From Haematospirillum jordaniae (GTDB taxonomy: Bacteria; Pseudomonadota; Alphaproteobacteria; Rhodospirillales; Rhodospirillaceae), in the NCBI RefSeq assembly GCF_001611975.1, contig NZ_CP014525.1, positions 302,001-366,000 of the forward strand: a stretch of 64,000 nt of DNA, in the 5' to 3' direction. The notes under the pieces are model-generated. The model did not search any database and was not told where the DNA came from. It saw only the letters and a program-made list of their open reading frames with translations. Of the stretch, positions 9,190 through 18,525 are shown in pieces; positions within the stretch are counted from its first letter, which is position 1, and the number at the start of each line of letters is the position of its first letter. Made by a program: the position numbers and the translations under genes.

Positions 9190-9669
9190 ATGAAATACCT
9201 TGCTGCCGCCCTTGCTTGCATCACCCTGCTAAGGAGTACACCCTCAGGGGCAGAAGACATCGGATCTGTTGATACGGCGTTCAAACTTTTGGGACCCAAT
9301 CACAAAATCGCCATAGAAGCTTTTGATGACCCGGATGTACCCGGGGTTACATGCTACATCAGCCGCTCGAAAACCGGGGGCATCAGCGGTGCCTTGGGCT
9401 TGGCCGAAGACACATCGGATGCATCCATAGCCTGCCGTCAGGTTGGACCCATCACCGTCCCCACCAATTTGAAAGCAAAAGACGGCGACAACGTATTCAG
9501 CGAAAGACGATCCATCCTTTTCAAGACGATGCAGGTCGTCAGATTCTATGACCAGAGCCGGAATGTTCTGCTTTACCTTGTTTATTCCGACAAGCTAGTC
9601 GAAGGATCACCGAAAAATGCCCTGACAGCCGTGCCTGTCATGCCGTGGGATATTGAAACAGCACCATAA
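9190..9669 (+). CDS. creA: CreA family periplasmic protein
   Basis: 159 residues with a signal peptide (1-21, ending PSGA). The mature part matches the CreA family: IGSVDTAFKLLGPNHKI, VPGVTCYISRSKTGG, ASIACRQVGP and the C-terminal YLVYSDKLVEGSPKN. Two conserved cysteines may form a disulfide. CreA is widespread in proteobacteria and its function is unknown; it is not the regulator of the creBCD system. A GGAGAAAG site precedes the ATG. It converges on the membrane protein gene downstream. Confidence 0.92.
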   Translation: MKYLAAALACITLLRSTPSGAEDIGSVDTAFKLLGPNHKIAIEAFDDPDVPGVTCYISRSKTGGISGALGLAEDTSDASIACRQVGPITVPTNLKAKDGDNVFSERRSILFKTMQVVRFYDQSRNVLLYLVYSDKLVEGSPKNALTAVPVMPWDIETAP

Positions 9670-9677
9670 TGAAAACA

Positions 9678-9712
9678 AAGGGGTGACGCCCGACCACATC
9701 GGCACACCCCTT
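9678..9712. terminator. Hairpin between convergent genes
   Basis: AAGGGGTG (9678-9685) pairs perfectly with CACCCCTT (9705-9712). It lies just after creA and before the end of the convergent membrane-protein gene, so it probably terminates both. The T-runs are short. Confidence 0.5.
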
Positions 9713-9742
9713 ATGCTGATCCTCTCTCAATACACCGTATCG

Positions 9743-10156
9743 TCAGTGCGTTCCGTCATGACGCTCGCCTTCGCCCTCAACCTTGCCTCCTGTCAGCATG
9801 ACAACCAAGATCAAGGCCAAGAACGTCAACAAGACAGCAGGCAGGGTCAAGAAACCGCTGACACCAAATACACCAGCAACGTAAGTGCCGATGTAAAGAA
9901 AGAGCGCAACCAGACCAACCAGCAGAACACCGACTGTGGCCAATGTACCGCGCCAAGGCTCTGGCGACTCCTCTTGAGCGGCATCAGGAGCGAAGGCAAT
10001 GGATATGGTTCGGAAAATCCCGAAACCTGCCAGAAGGCATACGATCAGCAAGATAACAGAGGGCCCAGTTGCCGTCTTGGCAAGGGTGGCTGATCCATAT
10101 AGCGCCGCAGCCGCTACAATCGAGAAGATCGTTCCGACTATCCAGTATCTGGCCAT
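9743..10156 (-). CDS. Small integral membrane protein, unknown function
   Basis: 137 residues with four predicted membrane helices (about 5-25, 31-52, 69-90 and 99-121) and a charged C-terminal tail rich in Glu, Gly and His. The start is supported by AAGGAAG upstream of the ATG. No family is recognised. It is convergent with creA and divergent from the folM-like gene. Confidence 0.7.
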   Translation of the reverse strand: MARYWIVGTIFSIVAAAALYGSATLAKTATGPSVILLIVCLLAGFGIFRTISIAFAPDAAQEESPEPWRGTLATVGVLLVGLVALFLYIGTYVAGVFGVSGFLTLPAVLLTFLALILVVMLTGGKVEGEGERHDGTH

Positions 10157-10503
10157 GTTCGTTGCTTCCTTCTCGAATCAAGAGGGCGCCGCAGCAAGGC
10201 CCGGCGCATTCCGCAGTGCTTATGTGCGTAAGTCTTAATTTTATCCAATATTCAAGTCAATTCCTGACGATAATCCCGGAGCCACAAACAAGCCCAACGA
10301 GCGCCAAAAATATCGGGAACCCACTCGCATACAGAGAAATACCCTGTGTCCCGTGGGCGACAGTCTTTCCACAAGGCCAACGGTGGAAATCCAAAGCCGG
10401 GCCACAAGGCACCGGAGTCGGGTTCTGATACAGCAGGACTGGACAGAATGCCTCTGTCAGGGCAGGAAAGAAGGCTGATTTTCTACCCGACGGAGAGACC
10501 CCT
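10157..10503. other. Intergenic region between divergent genes
   Basis: This 347-base stretch separates the membrane-protein gene (left) from the folM-like gene (right) and should hold both promoters. The part at about 10225-10260 is A+T-rich. I see no convincing gene, RNA or repeat in it; open frames here run through low-coding-quality sequence. Confidence 0.4.
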
Positions 10504-11286
10504 GTGGCCTGCACCTTGCCTCCAACACTTCCTCCGACAGCTCTGGTGACCGGTGCTGGGCGCCGGATTGGACGCGAGATCGCCCTTTCTCTGGCTGCCG
10601 ATGGCATCGCTGTGGCTGTACACTGCCACACATCAACAACAGAAGCTCACCAGGTTGTTGCCGAAATCGAGGCCAACGGCGGAAAGGCCATTGTTGTCCA
10701 AGCCAATCTGGCGCGGGATGATGAAACGGAAAGCCTGTTCCAAAAAGTTACCAACCACTTGGGTCCCATTGGCATCCTAGTCAACAATGCATCAACGTTT
10801 ACCTATGACGATGTGGTAACCGCCACCCGGGACAGCTGGGATCATCACATGGAGACCAATCTCAGGGCACCATTTGTCTTGGCCCAAAGCATGGCATCCA
10901 CGCTGGATACGGATCAACAGGGCTGTATTATAAACATCATTGATCAGAGGGTCTGGAATCTGACCCCCCATTTCATGACCTATACCCTTTCAAAGGCAGG
11001 ACTCTGGGCCCTGACCCAAACCTTGGCCCTAGCCCTGTCACCACGCATACGGGTCAATGCCATAGGGCCTGGGCCAACACTTCCCAGCAGCCGGCAAACG
11101 GAAGAACAGTTCCGCTCGCAGTGCAACAGTGTCCCCCTGCGTCACGGGACCAACCCATCAGAAATTGCCGATGCCGTACGCTTTCTTGTTGCAGCTCGGT
11201 CCATGACAGGCCAAATGATAGCCTTGGATGGGGGGCAGCATCTTGGTTGGAGCTTTCCCGCCCCCGGCACACCCCCCGAAGAGTAA
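10504..11286 (+). CDS. SDR oxidoreductase, pteridine reductase / FolM-like
   Basis: 260 residues from a GTG preceded by GGAGAG. A Rossmann short-chain dehydrogenase: NADP motif TGAGRRIG (16-23), VNNAST, and the YTLSK catalytic Tyr-Lys pair. In classical SDRs a serine precedes the Tyr; here the matching segment is INIIDQRVW, with Asp instead. Asp at this place, together with the TGxxxR motif, is the mark of pteridine reductases (PTR1, FolM). The folB-like gene follows 53 bases downstream, supporting a role in reducing dihydropterins or dihydrofolate. The substrate remains inference. Confidence 0.82.
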   Translation: MACTLPPTLPPTALVTGAGRRIGREIALSLAADGIAVAVHCHTSTTEAHQVVAEIEANGGKAIVVQANLARDDETESLFQKVTNHLGPIGILVNNASTFTYDDVVTATRDSWDHHMETNLRAPFVLAQSMASTLDTDQQGCIINIIDQRVWNLTPHFMTYTLSKAGLWALTQTLALALSPRIRVNAIGPGPTLPSSRQTEEQFRSQCNSVPLRHGTNPSEIADAVRFLVAARSMTGQMIALDGGQHLGWSFPAPGTPPEE

Positions 11287-11339
11287 AGAGATAACAGGAT
11301 CTCTTTTGTTCCCGTTCCGTACCCGGAGTACTGTTTTCA

Positions 11340-11822
11340 ATGACCACACGGCTAGCCAAGCCCGGACCGGGCCCCGTAGACCATACAGACCACCCCTCTG
11401 GCCCCGTCCTTGCGCCAATAAAGCCTGTCACACCATCCATTGCCAATGCATCGCACAGGATCCGCCACGTCTTCGTACGCGACATGATCGTGTCGTGCCT
11501 GATCGGCGTCTACAAACATGAACACACTGCTCCCCAGCGTGTTCGCGTCAATGTTGACCTTGGGGTTCTGGAGCAGCCAGGAACACAACATGATGACCTA
11601 GCCGGAGTGGTCTGTTACGAACACATTTGCCACTGCGTCCGGTCCGTTGCCCATGACGGCCATGTCAACTTGGTCGAAACCATGGCAACCCGCGTTGCCG
11701 ACATTTGCCTGCAGGACCGGCGGATCCGCTCGGCTAGGGTGCGCATCGAAAAGCTGGACGTGATCCCCGATGCCATTGTTGGAGTGGAAATTGAACGGCT
11801 GAGCCACCTTCCCCCTCCCTGA
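11340..11822 (+). CDS. folB: Dihydroneopterin aldolase-like protein
   Basis: 160 residues. After a 40-residue unstructured N terminus the FolB fold begins: RIRHVFVRDMIVSCLIGVYK, with VNLVETMATRVAD in the middle and the catalytic Lys region VRIEKLDVIPDA near the end. The enzyme splits 7,8-dihydroneopterin in folate synthesis. It follows the folM-like gene on the same strand, as in other alphaproteobacteria. The N-terminal extension before Arg-Ile-Arg is longer than usual; a later start is possible, but no better initiation codon with a ribosome binding site is obvious. Confidence 0.85.
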   Translation: MTTRLAKPGPGPVDHTDHPSGPVLAPIKPVTPSIANASHRIRHVFVRDMIVSCLIGVYKHEHTAPQRVRVNVDLGVLEQPGTQHDDLAGVVCYEHICHCVRSVAHDGHVNLVETMATRVADICLQDRRIRSARVRIEKLDVIPDAIVGVEIERLSHLPPP

Positions 11823-12255
11823 GACTGCTTTTAAACACACCCCCCCCGGGAAGGAGCCACGTATGATCGTGGCGGCGCCTCATGGCTGTGGGTAAAATAG
11901 CATGACGTCTCACACAACGTGGAAAACTGGCTTCCTCTGTACAACAGGATGCCTGTATAAACAGGATATTCACACACTTACTCTTTCTCTTTCCGCACGT
12001 TATCAACACAAAGGCCATTTTAGATCGTAAGGTATTCCAGCATCGCCTGAAGCTCCGCTCCATCACCAAACAGAAAGTTTGCCTATTTTTTGGGCAAATG
12101 GCTTGATAGCAAGGCGTTATGGGGGCCTCAGGATAGAGCACCCATATCATGCACGACTTTATCCACAGATTCCGTGGACAGCCGGAAAAGAGAGTCCATG
12201 TCAGCCCATCGTGGACCTTTGACGGATCAGCGAACCTCATGCGATAGAACATGCC
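11823..12255. promoter_or_regulatory. Intergenic region with a cluster of DnaA-box-like sites
   Basis: 433 bases between folB and uvrC without a credible gene, more A+T-rich than its neighbours. It holds one exact DnaA box, TTATCCACA at 12159-12167, and three one-mismatch copies: TTATCAACA (12000-12008), ATATTCACA (11966-11974) and TGTGGGTAA (11887-11895, reverse). A small hairpin (CCACG loop CGTGG) sits near 11860. It may be a DnaA-binding control region; origin function is unproven. Confidence 0.4.
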
Positions 12256-14145
12256 ATGAGCAAGCGTCCATCCTCTCGATCAGACAACCAAAACACCGCA
12301 CCAGAAGCCATTCGCGGCGCTGCATTGATACGCTCTGTCCTGAAGACCCTTCCGGACTCTCCTGGCGTGTACCGGATGCTGGATGAGCAGGGAGCGGTCC
12401 TATACGTTGGAAAAGCTAAAAGTCTGAAGAAACGGGTTGTCGCCTATACGCGACCAGAATCCCTGTCCTTGCGTCTGCAACGGATGGTGCGGGAAACAGC
12501 GTCCATGGACATTGTGACCACCCATACCGAAGCAGAAGCCTTGCTTCTGGAATCCAACCTGATCAAAAAGCTGAAGCCACGCTTCAATATCCTGCTGCGC
12601 GATGACAAATCCTTCCCCTATGTTGTCATCACGAGCGGGCATGACTTTCCCAGGCTGGTCAAACACCGCGGAGCACGCGACCTTCCGGGGGAATATTTTG
12701 GGCCCTTTGCATCAGCCGGAGCTGTCACCGAGACCTTGTCCATTCTGCAAAAGGCCTTCCTGCTCCGTACCTGCACAGACTCGGTTTTTGCCAATCGCAG
12801 CCGCCCCTGCCTTTTACACCAGATACGGCGATGCTGCGCACCATGCGTCAAACACGTCGAGCAGGGCGGATATGCAACATTGCTGGACCAGGCTAGGTCT
12901 TTTCTGTCAGGCCGCAGTACCGAAATTCGCCCGCAGCTTGTGCAGCAAATGGAAGCTCATGCCGAAGCACTGGAGTTTGAGCAGGCCGCCCGTGTGCGCG
13001 ACCGGCTGAAAGCCTTGTCGCAGGTTCAGGCACGCCAGGATGTAAACGTCGAAGGACTGGCCGATGCCGATGTCATTGCCTTGTACCAGGCCGGTGGACA
13101 AACCTGTATCCAAGTTTTCTTTTTCCGAGGTGGGCAGAACTGGGGCAACAGGGCCTATTTTCCATATCATGCGGCCGAAGACAAATCCGGCGCCATACTG
13201 GAGGCCTTTGTCGGACAGTTCTATGCCACCCGCCAACCTCCCCCCCTGGTCCTGCTGTCAGAAGATGTACCGGATCACATGACACTGGAGGACGCCCTGC
13301 GTTTGCGGTGCGAACACAAGGTTGATGTACGCATTCCGCGCCGTGGCAGTAAAGTGAAGGCCGTTGAACACGCCCTGACCAATGCACGGGAAGCTTTGGG
13401 AAGGCGCATGGCCGAAACATCCGCCCAGCGCACTCTTCTTCAAGAAATGGCCGCAGTTTTTGCACTTCCTGCTCCACCGGAACGCATTGAGGTGTATGAC
13501 AATGCCCATATCCAGGGCACTCACGCCGTAGGCGGTATGATTGTCGCAGGACCGGAAGGGTTTATGCGACAGGCTTACCGTACATTCTCCATTCGTGGGG
13601 ACAACATAACACCCGGAGATGACTTTGGCATGATGCGGGAAGTTCTTGCCCGACGCTTTCGCCGTGGCAGGGCTGGGGATAACGAAGGCATTGCCTATCC
13701 AGATGTTATCTTGGTTGACGGCGGTGCCGGACAAATGAATGCCGCCCTGGGCGTTCTGGAAAGCCTGAATATCAGTAACGTCCACCTGATCTGTATTGCC
13801 AAAGGCCCAGACCGGAATGCCGGACGCGAAACCTATCACCAACCCGGACGGGAGCCGTTTACCCTGCCACCATCCCATCCGGTGCACTACTTCCTGCAAA
13901 GACTGCGAGATGAAGCACACCGCTTTGCCAACGGCACACACAGGGCAAAACGATCACGAGCTATCGGGACATCAACCTTGGACAATCTGCCGGGCATTGG
14001 TCCTCGCCGTAAAAAAGCCCTTTTAAACGCGTTTGGTTCAGCACGCGGCATCGCGGCAGCCGGTATTAGTGATTTGTCTGCTGTAGAGGGAATAAGCCAG
14101 GCACTGGCAAAAAAAATCTATGGTTACTTCCATCCCGGCCGCTAA
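12256..14145 (+). CDS. uvrC: Excinuclease ABC subunit C
   Basis: 629 residues. Makes the two incisions around DNA damage in nucleotide excision repair, with UvrA and UvrB. Domains in order: GIY-YIG nuclease (about 34-115; GVYRMLDEQGAVLYVGKAKS), a cysteine cluster near 173-197, UVR helix that binds UvrB (about 235-255; EALEFEQAARVRDRLKAL), RNase H-like nuclease with YDNAHIQGTHAVGGM (about 414-428) and VDGGAGQMNAAL, and C-terminal tandem helix-hairpin-helix (LPGIGPRRKKALL). Length is normal. Followed by pgsA 49 bases downstream. Confidence 0.98.
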   Translation: MSKRPSSRSDNQNTAPEAIRGAALIRSVLKTLPDSPGVYRMLDEQGAVLYVGKAKSLKKRVVAYTRPESLSLRLQRMVRETASMDIVTTHTEAEALLLESNLIKKLKPRFNILLRDDKSFPYVVITSGHDFPRLVKHRGARDLPGEYFGPFASAGAVTETLSILQKAFLLRTCTDSVFANRSRPCLLHQIRRCCAPCVKHVEQGGYATLLDQARSFLSGRSTEIRPQLVQQMEAHAEALEFEQAARVRDRLKALSQVQARQDVNVEGLADADVIALYQAGGQTCIQVFFFRGGQNWGNRAYFPYHAAEDKSGAILEAFVGQFYATRQPPPLVLLSEDVPDHMTLEDALRLRCEHKVDVRIPRRGSKVKAVEHALTNAREALGRRMAETSAQRTLLQEMAAVFALPAPPERIEVYDNAHIQGTHAVGGMIVAGPEGFMRQAYRTFSIRGDNITPGDDFGMMREVLARRFRRGRAGDNEGIAYPDVILVDGGAGQMNAALGVLESLNISNVHLICIAKGPDRNAGRETYHQPGREPFTLPPSHPVHYFLQRLRDEAHRFANGTHRAKRSRAIGTSTLDNLPGIGPRRKKALLNAFGSARGIAAAGISDLSAVEGISQALAKKIYGYFHPGR

Positions 14146-14194
14146 ACTGTGCCGGATCGTTTCATTGTCCATGCTCCGGGGAGCTTCTTGCATC

Positions 14195-14788
14195 GTGTCC
14201 AGCCTGCCAAACCTGCTGACGTTGTTCCGCATTGTGGCAATCCCATTGCTGGTTGCCACGTTCTACCTTGATTCGCCAACCATGCGCTGGATTGCCCTCG
14301 GGCTGTTCTCCCTAGCAGGAATATCTGATTTTCTGGACGGCTGGCTGGCACGTCGGTGGCAACAGGTGTCCAGTCTGGGACGTTTCCTGGACCCGATTGC
14401 CGACAAGCTTCTGGTTGCTTCTGTCCTGATGATGCTGGTTGCTTTTCACCGGATCGATGCATGGGGTGTTCTCCCAGCGCTGGTCATCCTATGTCGGGAG
14501 ATTCTGGTGTCAGGCCTGCGAGAATTTCTGGCTGAAGCCAAAGTGGGGTTACCCGTAACCAACTTGGCCAAATGGAAGACCGGGGTTCAGATGGTTGCCC
14601 TGCCGGTTCTGCTGGTGGGATCAGCGGCACCATCCTGGTTACCGGCAGAACATATCGGAACAGCACTCCTCTGGATTGCTGCCTTTCTGACAGCTGTAAC
14701 CGGGTGGGATTACCTCCGCGCCGGACTTCACCACATGGATCAGATACCAAAACACGATAAAAACACTGTACGCGCGACGGAAATCTGA
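14195..14788 (+). CDS. pgsA: CDP-diacylglycerol-glycerol-3-phosphate 3-phosphatidyltransferase
   Basis: About 197 residues. Makes phosphatidylglycerophosphate, the precursor of phosphatidylglycerol. The CDP-alcohol phosphotransferase motif is clear: DFLDGWLARRW followed by GRFLDPIADK. Several membrane helices. The GTG at 14195 gives the usual VSSLPNLLTLFRI opening and has GGGGAG 12 bases upstream; ATG at 14171 is an alternative adding 8 residues. It follows uvrC on the same strand, a pairing common in proteobacteria, and ends 1 base before the convergent gluQ stop. Confidence 0.94.
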   Translation: MSSLPNLLTLFRIVAIPLLVATFYLDSPTMRWIALGLFSLAGISDFLDGWLARRWQQVSSLGRFLDPIADKLLVASVLMMLVAFHRIDAWGVLPALVILCREILVSGLREFLAEAKVGLPVTNLAKWKTGVQMVALPVLLVGSAAPSWLPAEHIGTALLWIAAFLTAVTGWDYLRAGLHHMDQIPKHDKNTVRATEI

Positions 14789-15628
14789 TCACCCTTTCCC
14801 ATCGACCATAGCCAGAATATCCCGAGGGGAGGCCCCGGCTGCCCTGAGGGAGCGTATCGTGACAGACCTATCACGCTTGGCATAGCGCCGCCCCTGCGGA
14901 TCCAGCAGAAGGGGGTGATGATGATACTGCGGAACCGGAAGATCCAGAAGCGCCTGCAGGATACGGTGGACATGTGTGGCCTGAAACAGGTCTTCGCCCC
15001 GCGTTACCAGTGTTACACCCTGCAGAGCATCATCCAGAGTAACGGCAAGATGATAGCTGGTTGGCGTATCCTTGCGCGCTAGGACAACATCGCCAAGTCC
15101 ATCCGTTGGCACCCCGACAAGACCCCGCCTGCCATCTCTCCAGCTGAGAGGACCGGCCCGGCGCAGGGCCGCCTGCACATCCAGCCGCAGGGCGTATGGA
15201 ACCCCGGATTCCCGGCGCCGTTCGGACTCATGACGCGGCAAGGAGCGGCACGTACCCGGATACAAAAGGCCATAAGGACCATGGGGAGCACGGTGAATAT
15301 CCCCCACTTCCCGCATAATATCGGAACGGGTACAGAAACAAGGGTAAATCAGCTCCTGATCCTCAAGCTGCTCCAAGGCAAGCCTGTATGCGCCAAGATG
15401 CTGCGACTGGTAACGGACGGGATGCTCCCAGGACAGTCCAAGCCATGCGAGATCATCAATCAGGGCGTTTGCATAGCTGTCCTGACAGCGTGTTTGATCA
15501 ATGTCCTCAATCCTCAGCAGGAATCGCCCGCCGGAACCCGCCCGATGGTAGGCATAACACGCGGAAAAAACATGGCCTAGGTGGAGATAGCCCGTAGGGC
15601 TGGGGGCAAAGCGCGTAACATCAGGCAT
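14789..15628 (-). CDS. gluQ: Glutamyl-Q tRNA(Asp) synthetase
   Basis: 279 residues. A class I synthetase fragment that attaches glutamate to queuosine in tRNA(Asp). It has the HIGH-type motif FAPSPTGYLHLGH (6-18), IEDIDQTR, the cysteine zinc pair YPCFCTRSDI with a later CRSL, and YAKRDRS in place of KMSKS. It lacks the anticodon-binding domain, which separates it from GltX. The open frame extends to 15784 but the ATG at 15628 gives the standard MPDVTRFAPSPTG start. Divergent from the HNH endonuclease gene. Confidence 0.94.
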   Translation of the reverse strand: MPDVTRFAPSPTGYLHLGHVFSACYAYHRAGSGGRFLLRIEDIDQTRCQDSYANALIDDLAWLGLSWEHPVRYQSQHLGAYRLALEQLEDQELIYPCFCTRSDIMREVGDIHRAPHGPYGLLYPGTCRSLPRHESERRRESGVPYALRLDVQAALRRAGPLSWRDGRRGLVGVPTDGLGDVVLARKDTPTSYHLAVTLDDALQGVTLVTRGEDLFQATHVHRILQALLDLPVPQYHHHPLLLDPQGRRYAKRDRSVTIRSLRAAGASPRDILAMVDGKG

Positions 15629-15714
15629 TTTGTTTTCCGGGGATTGCGGGCTGACATGTCCGGTCAACAGCAACCCACCCCAGGGCTTTGACAAGAACAG
15701 ACAAGACGCGCACC

Positions 15715-16338
15715 ATGGGAGCATCGGGAACGGACATCGCACAGCCCCGTTCCCAAAGCAAGAGGGGAACGACCTTGCTGGCAACGCTCGAAAAATCCCC
15801 GGCCTTGGTCCTGAATGCTGATTTCAGGCCCTTGAGTTACTTCCCGCTCTCCCTTTGGTCTTGGCAGGATGCCGTCAGGGCCGTGTTTCTGGGGCGGGTC
15901 AATGTAATATCGGAATATGACAGGGTTGTTCGATCGCCATCCGTAGAATTCCGACTCCCCAGTGTCATAGCCCTTAAAGACTACGCCCCCCCTGCAAGAA
16001 ACCCCGCCTTCACCCGCTTCAATGTTTTCCTGCGCGACCAGTTCCGCTGTCAGTACTGCGGACGACGGCTCCCAACACACGACCTGACCTTCGATCATGT
16101 TATTCCCCGCTCTCGCGGGGGTCGGACGAATTGGATCAATGTGGTGGCTGCGTGCGGATGCTGTAATCTCCGCAAAGCAAACCGGACTCCCTCGGAAGCC
16201 TACATGCCCCTGATACGTGAACCGTTCCGCCCGTCCAGTCACCAGCTTCGGGATATCGGCCGGGTTTTTCCACACAACTGGCTGCACGAAAGCTGGCGTG
16301 ACTATCTTTACTGGGACAGCGAACTGGAAACCGGGTAA
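15715..16338 (+). CDS. HNH endonuclease family protein
   Basis: 207 residues. The zinc-stabilised HNH motif runs CQYCGRRLPTHDLTFDHVIP (112-131) to RGGRTNWINVVAACGCCN, with two CxxC-type pairs and the catalytic His128. Proteins of this type, with the N-terminal ALVLNADFRPLSYFPLSLWSW segment, are common chromosomal genes in alphaproteobacteria and cyanobacteria and are not tied to mobile elements; their biological role is unknown. The ATG at 15715 is preferred over 15688. Divergent from gluQ. Confidence 0.9.
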   Translation: MGASGTDIAQPRSQSKRGTTLLATLEKSPALVLNADFRPLSYFPLSLWSWQDAVRAVFLGRVNVISEYDRVVRSPSVEFRLPSVIALKDYAPPARNPAFTRFNVFLRDQFRCQYCGRRLPTHDLTFDHVIPRSRGGRTNWINVVAACGCCNLRKANRTPSEAYMPLIREPFRPSSHQLRDIGRVFPHNWLHESWRDYLYWDSELETG

Positions 16339-16482
16339 TCTGCTTCCCGGATATCTTGGATCTGTTGTGTATCGGGGGCGCATGCGCCTTTGACCAGAGC
16401 AGATATCACAGACAACCCCTTCTTCAAAGCCGTACCCCGGGCTCTGGAGCATCTTTCCGAACGACCGATCCCAGAAGACACA

Positions 16483-17313
16483 ATGAATGACCTGATTGCA
16501 CCTGTATCCTTTGCTTTCGGCTTGGCCGTGACTGTCTCGTGTATCATTCGGATGACCGGAGGCCCTGGTCATGGTCAAGCCTTGGCAGCCAGTGGCATTC
16601 CCGCAGGGTTTCTCGCAAGCTGGGCTTGGATGTCGGGGTTTTCCTTCAGCACGGAAGGGCTTCTTGAACAAACGGCACATGTTGCCTTGGGAGGAGCATT
16701 AGCAGGTGTCGTACTGGATAGCAGCAATGCCCGCCGATGGCTGCGCGTCCCGGTCATTCTTTTGTTTGCAGCTGTGTGTATCTGGGCCTCCTTCGGCTTT
16801 CCGACCCGTCTTCCAGCCGGACCGGTAACGCGCATGGAACTTATGGTCGGCTGCATTCTTTTAACGATGGTATGGGTTACAACGCTACTTGGACTTGATC
16901 TTCATCACAAACCCGAACGCAGCACACAGGGGTTATCCATTCTCTTGGTCCTTGCCATAGGCATCGGACTAATCGCCTCGGTTATCAAGGCCGAGCCGGT
17001 GACAGGACCAGCTTTTGCCTTGGCTGCTGCGACAGCCGGTGTTCTGGTTCTGGCCAGTCCGCTAGGGACGGGGCTGTCATCATCAGCAATTCTTGGTGGG
17101 GGTGGCGCTCTTCTTGGCTTGGCGCAAGGGCTGGGAGCACGGTGGCCCGGATCCATCATGCCTCTCCTGATTACAGGGCTTGGCCTTTTTGCCGGCCCAA
17201 CAGCACGCCGCATGCCCGGCCCTGTATGGGCCAAGCCCTTATGGGCTGCTCTTCTTGCCTCGATCCCTGTTATGGCCGGGTGCATTCTGGCCCTTGCAAA
17301 CCGCAATCCATAG
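16483..17313 (+). CDS. Polytopic membrane protein, unknown function
   Basis: 276 residues from the ATG at 16483; a TTG at 16390 would add 31 hydrophilic residues. About eight hydrophobic helices rich in Ala, Gly and Leu, with a Gly-rich stretch (SAILGGGGALLGLAQGLGARW) near 200. I do not recognise a family. It lies between the HNH nuclease and the LysM protein gene, same strand, with 125 bases before the likely start of the next gene. Confidence 0.65.
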   Translation: MNDLIAPVSFAFGLAVTVSCIIRMTGGPGHGQALAASGIPAGFLASWAWMSGFSFSTEGLLEQTAHVALGGALAGVVLDSSNARRWLRVPVILLFAAVCIWASFGFPTRLPAGPVTRMELMVGCILLTMVWVTTLLGLDLHHKPERSTQGLSILLVLAIGIGLIASVIKAEPVTGPAFALAAATAGVLVLASPLGTGLSSSAILGGGGALLGLAQGLGARWPGSIMPLLITGLGLFAGPTARRMPGPVWAKPLWAALLASIPVMAGCILALANRNP

Positions 17314-17438
17314 ATGGATTTTTCACAATATAGCCCTTCATGATTGAGCGGGAACATTTGCCGTACGGTGCATCTTCAGGCATAAAGGGCAGAATACCCC
17401 CCCCGAGACAGTTTGCGCCGGACATTGGACTTGCGGAC

Positions 17439-18515
17439 ATGACAGCAAAGAAAAACCAGACAGCCACCAAGGCCGCACGTGGCGCCACCCCCTTATTCCG
17501 CAAGCCGTTGTTCCTTGTCGCCGTCGGGGTTGGACTTGCAGGAACAGCTGCGCTTCTGGCTTGGATAACGTACGAAGGGAATACCGTTACCTCCCTGTCT
17601 GTCGCAACCCCCGCAATCCAGAGACCATCAACCGATATGCAGGCTGTTCTGCCAACGCCTAGGACAGACACCCCCGCATCCATGCCTGCCCCAACAATGT
17701 ATGCAACCCCGGAAGCATCGTTTGACGTTGTACGCATTGACCCCGAAGGCAATACCGTCATTGCCGGACGGGCACCGGTGGGCAGCACCGTTGTTGTGAT
17801 GGACGGCGTGCGGGAACTAGGCAAAGTCATCACGGACGCACGTGGTGAATGGGTCTTCCTTCCGGATCAACCTCTGCCACCAGGCTCCCGCGAGCTGACG
17901 TTGAAAGCCTCAGACCAGAATGGAGCGGATATTCCGTCACGCGACGTTGTGATCCTGGTTGTGCCGGAACAGAAAGGCACGCGGACACTGGCCGTCCGTT
18001 CCGACCAGAGAACCGGAGAAAGTACCTTGTTGCAGGGTGCCGCGCCCCTGCCAGAGGGGAGCCTTCTCTCCCTCGATACCATTGACTACGATCGGAATGG
18101 CACCCTTGCAGTATCTGGCCGCTCATCCGGACCGGGGCTGATTCGGCTGTATCTTGACAACCACCCGGCAGGAGAGGCTCAGTCACGGGAAGCAGGAATA
18201 TGGCGCATCCGCCCGGAGCAGAAAGCCGCCTTGGGTGATCACACTCTGCGGGCCGACTTTGTGGATGACAAGGGGGCGGTCAAAGCCCGTATCGAGCTAC
18301 CCTTCCAAAGGATAGAGATGGACTCTATGCCCGAAGGACGCCGCGTTATCGTGCAGGAAGGAAACAGTCTGTGGCGACTGGCTCGCCGTGCGTATGGCGA
18401 TGGGCTGGCCTACACCGTTATCTACGACGCGAACCGTGGCCAGATCCGGGATCCTGACCTGATCTATCCAGGCCAGATCTTTGTGGTTCCATCATCCCGC
18501 AGCAAGGAATCCTGA
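17439..18515 (+). CDS. LysM-domain envelope protein
   Basis: About 358 residues. A basic N terminus, one membrane helix (about 20-40; PLFLVAVGVGLAGTAALLAW), a Pro/Thr-rich linker, Ig-like repeats (VRIDPEGNTVIAGRAPVGS; LSLDTIDYDRNGTLAVSGRS) and a C-terminal LysM domain (about 306-355; VQEGNSLWRLARRAYGDG ... IYPGQIFVVPSS) that should bind peptidoglycan. The single-pass topology places the repeats in the periplasm. An upstream in-frame ATG at 17340 would add 33 residues; neither start has a strong ribosome binding site. Confidence 0.85.
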   Translation: MTAKKNQTATKAARGATPLFRKPLFLVAVGVGLAGTAALLAWITYEGNTVTSLSVATPAIQRPSTDMQAVLPTPRTDTPASMPAPTMYATPEASFDVVRIDPEGNTVIAGRAPVGSTVVVMDGVRELGKVITDARGEWVFLPDQPLPPGSRELTLKASDQNGADIPSRDVVILVVPEQKGTRTLAVRSDQRTGESTLLQGAAPLPEGSLLSLDTIDYDRNGTLAVSGRSSGPGLIRLYLDNHPAGEAQSREAGIWRIRPEQKAALGDHTLRADFVDDKGAVKARIELPFQRIEMDSMPEGRRVIVQEGNSLWRLARRAYGDGLAYTVIYDANRGQIRDPDLIYPGQIFVVPSSRSKES

Positions 18516-18525
18516 ACCAGCGCCC

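Noticed and set aside
11734..12252. 172-residue minus-strand frame covering the folB-uvrC gap
   Set aside because: Composition rich in Cys, Trp and Arg, no ribosome site and overlap with folB; not a credible gene.
15664..16680. 338-residue open frame on the minus strand
   Set aside because: It lies opposite the HNH nuclease gene and part of the membrane-protein gene, whose motifs and codon use are convincing; a shadow frame.
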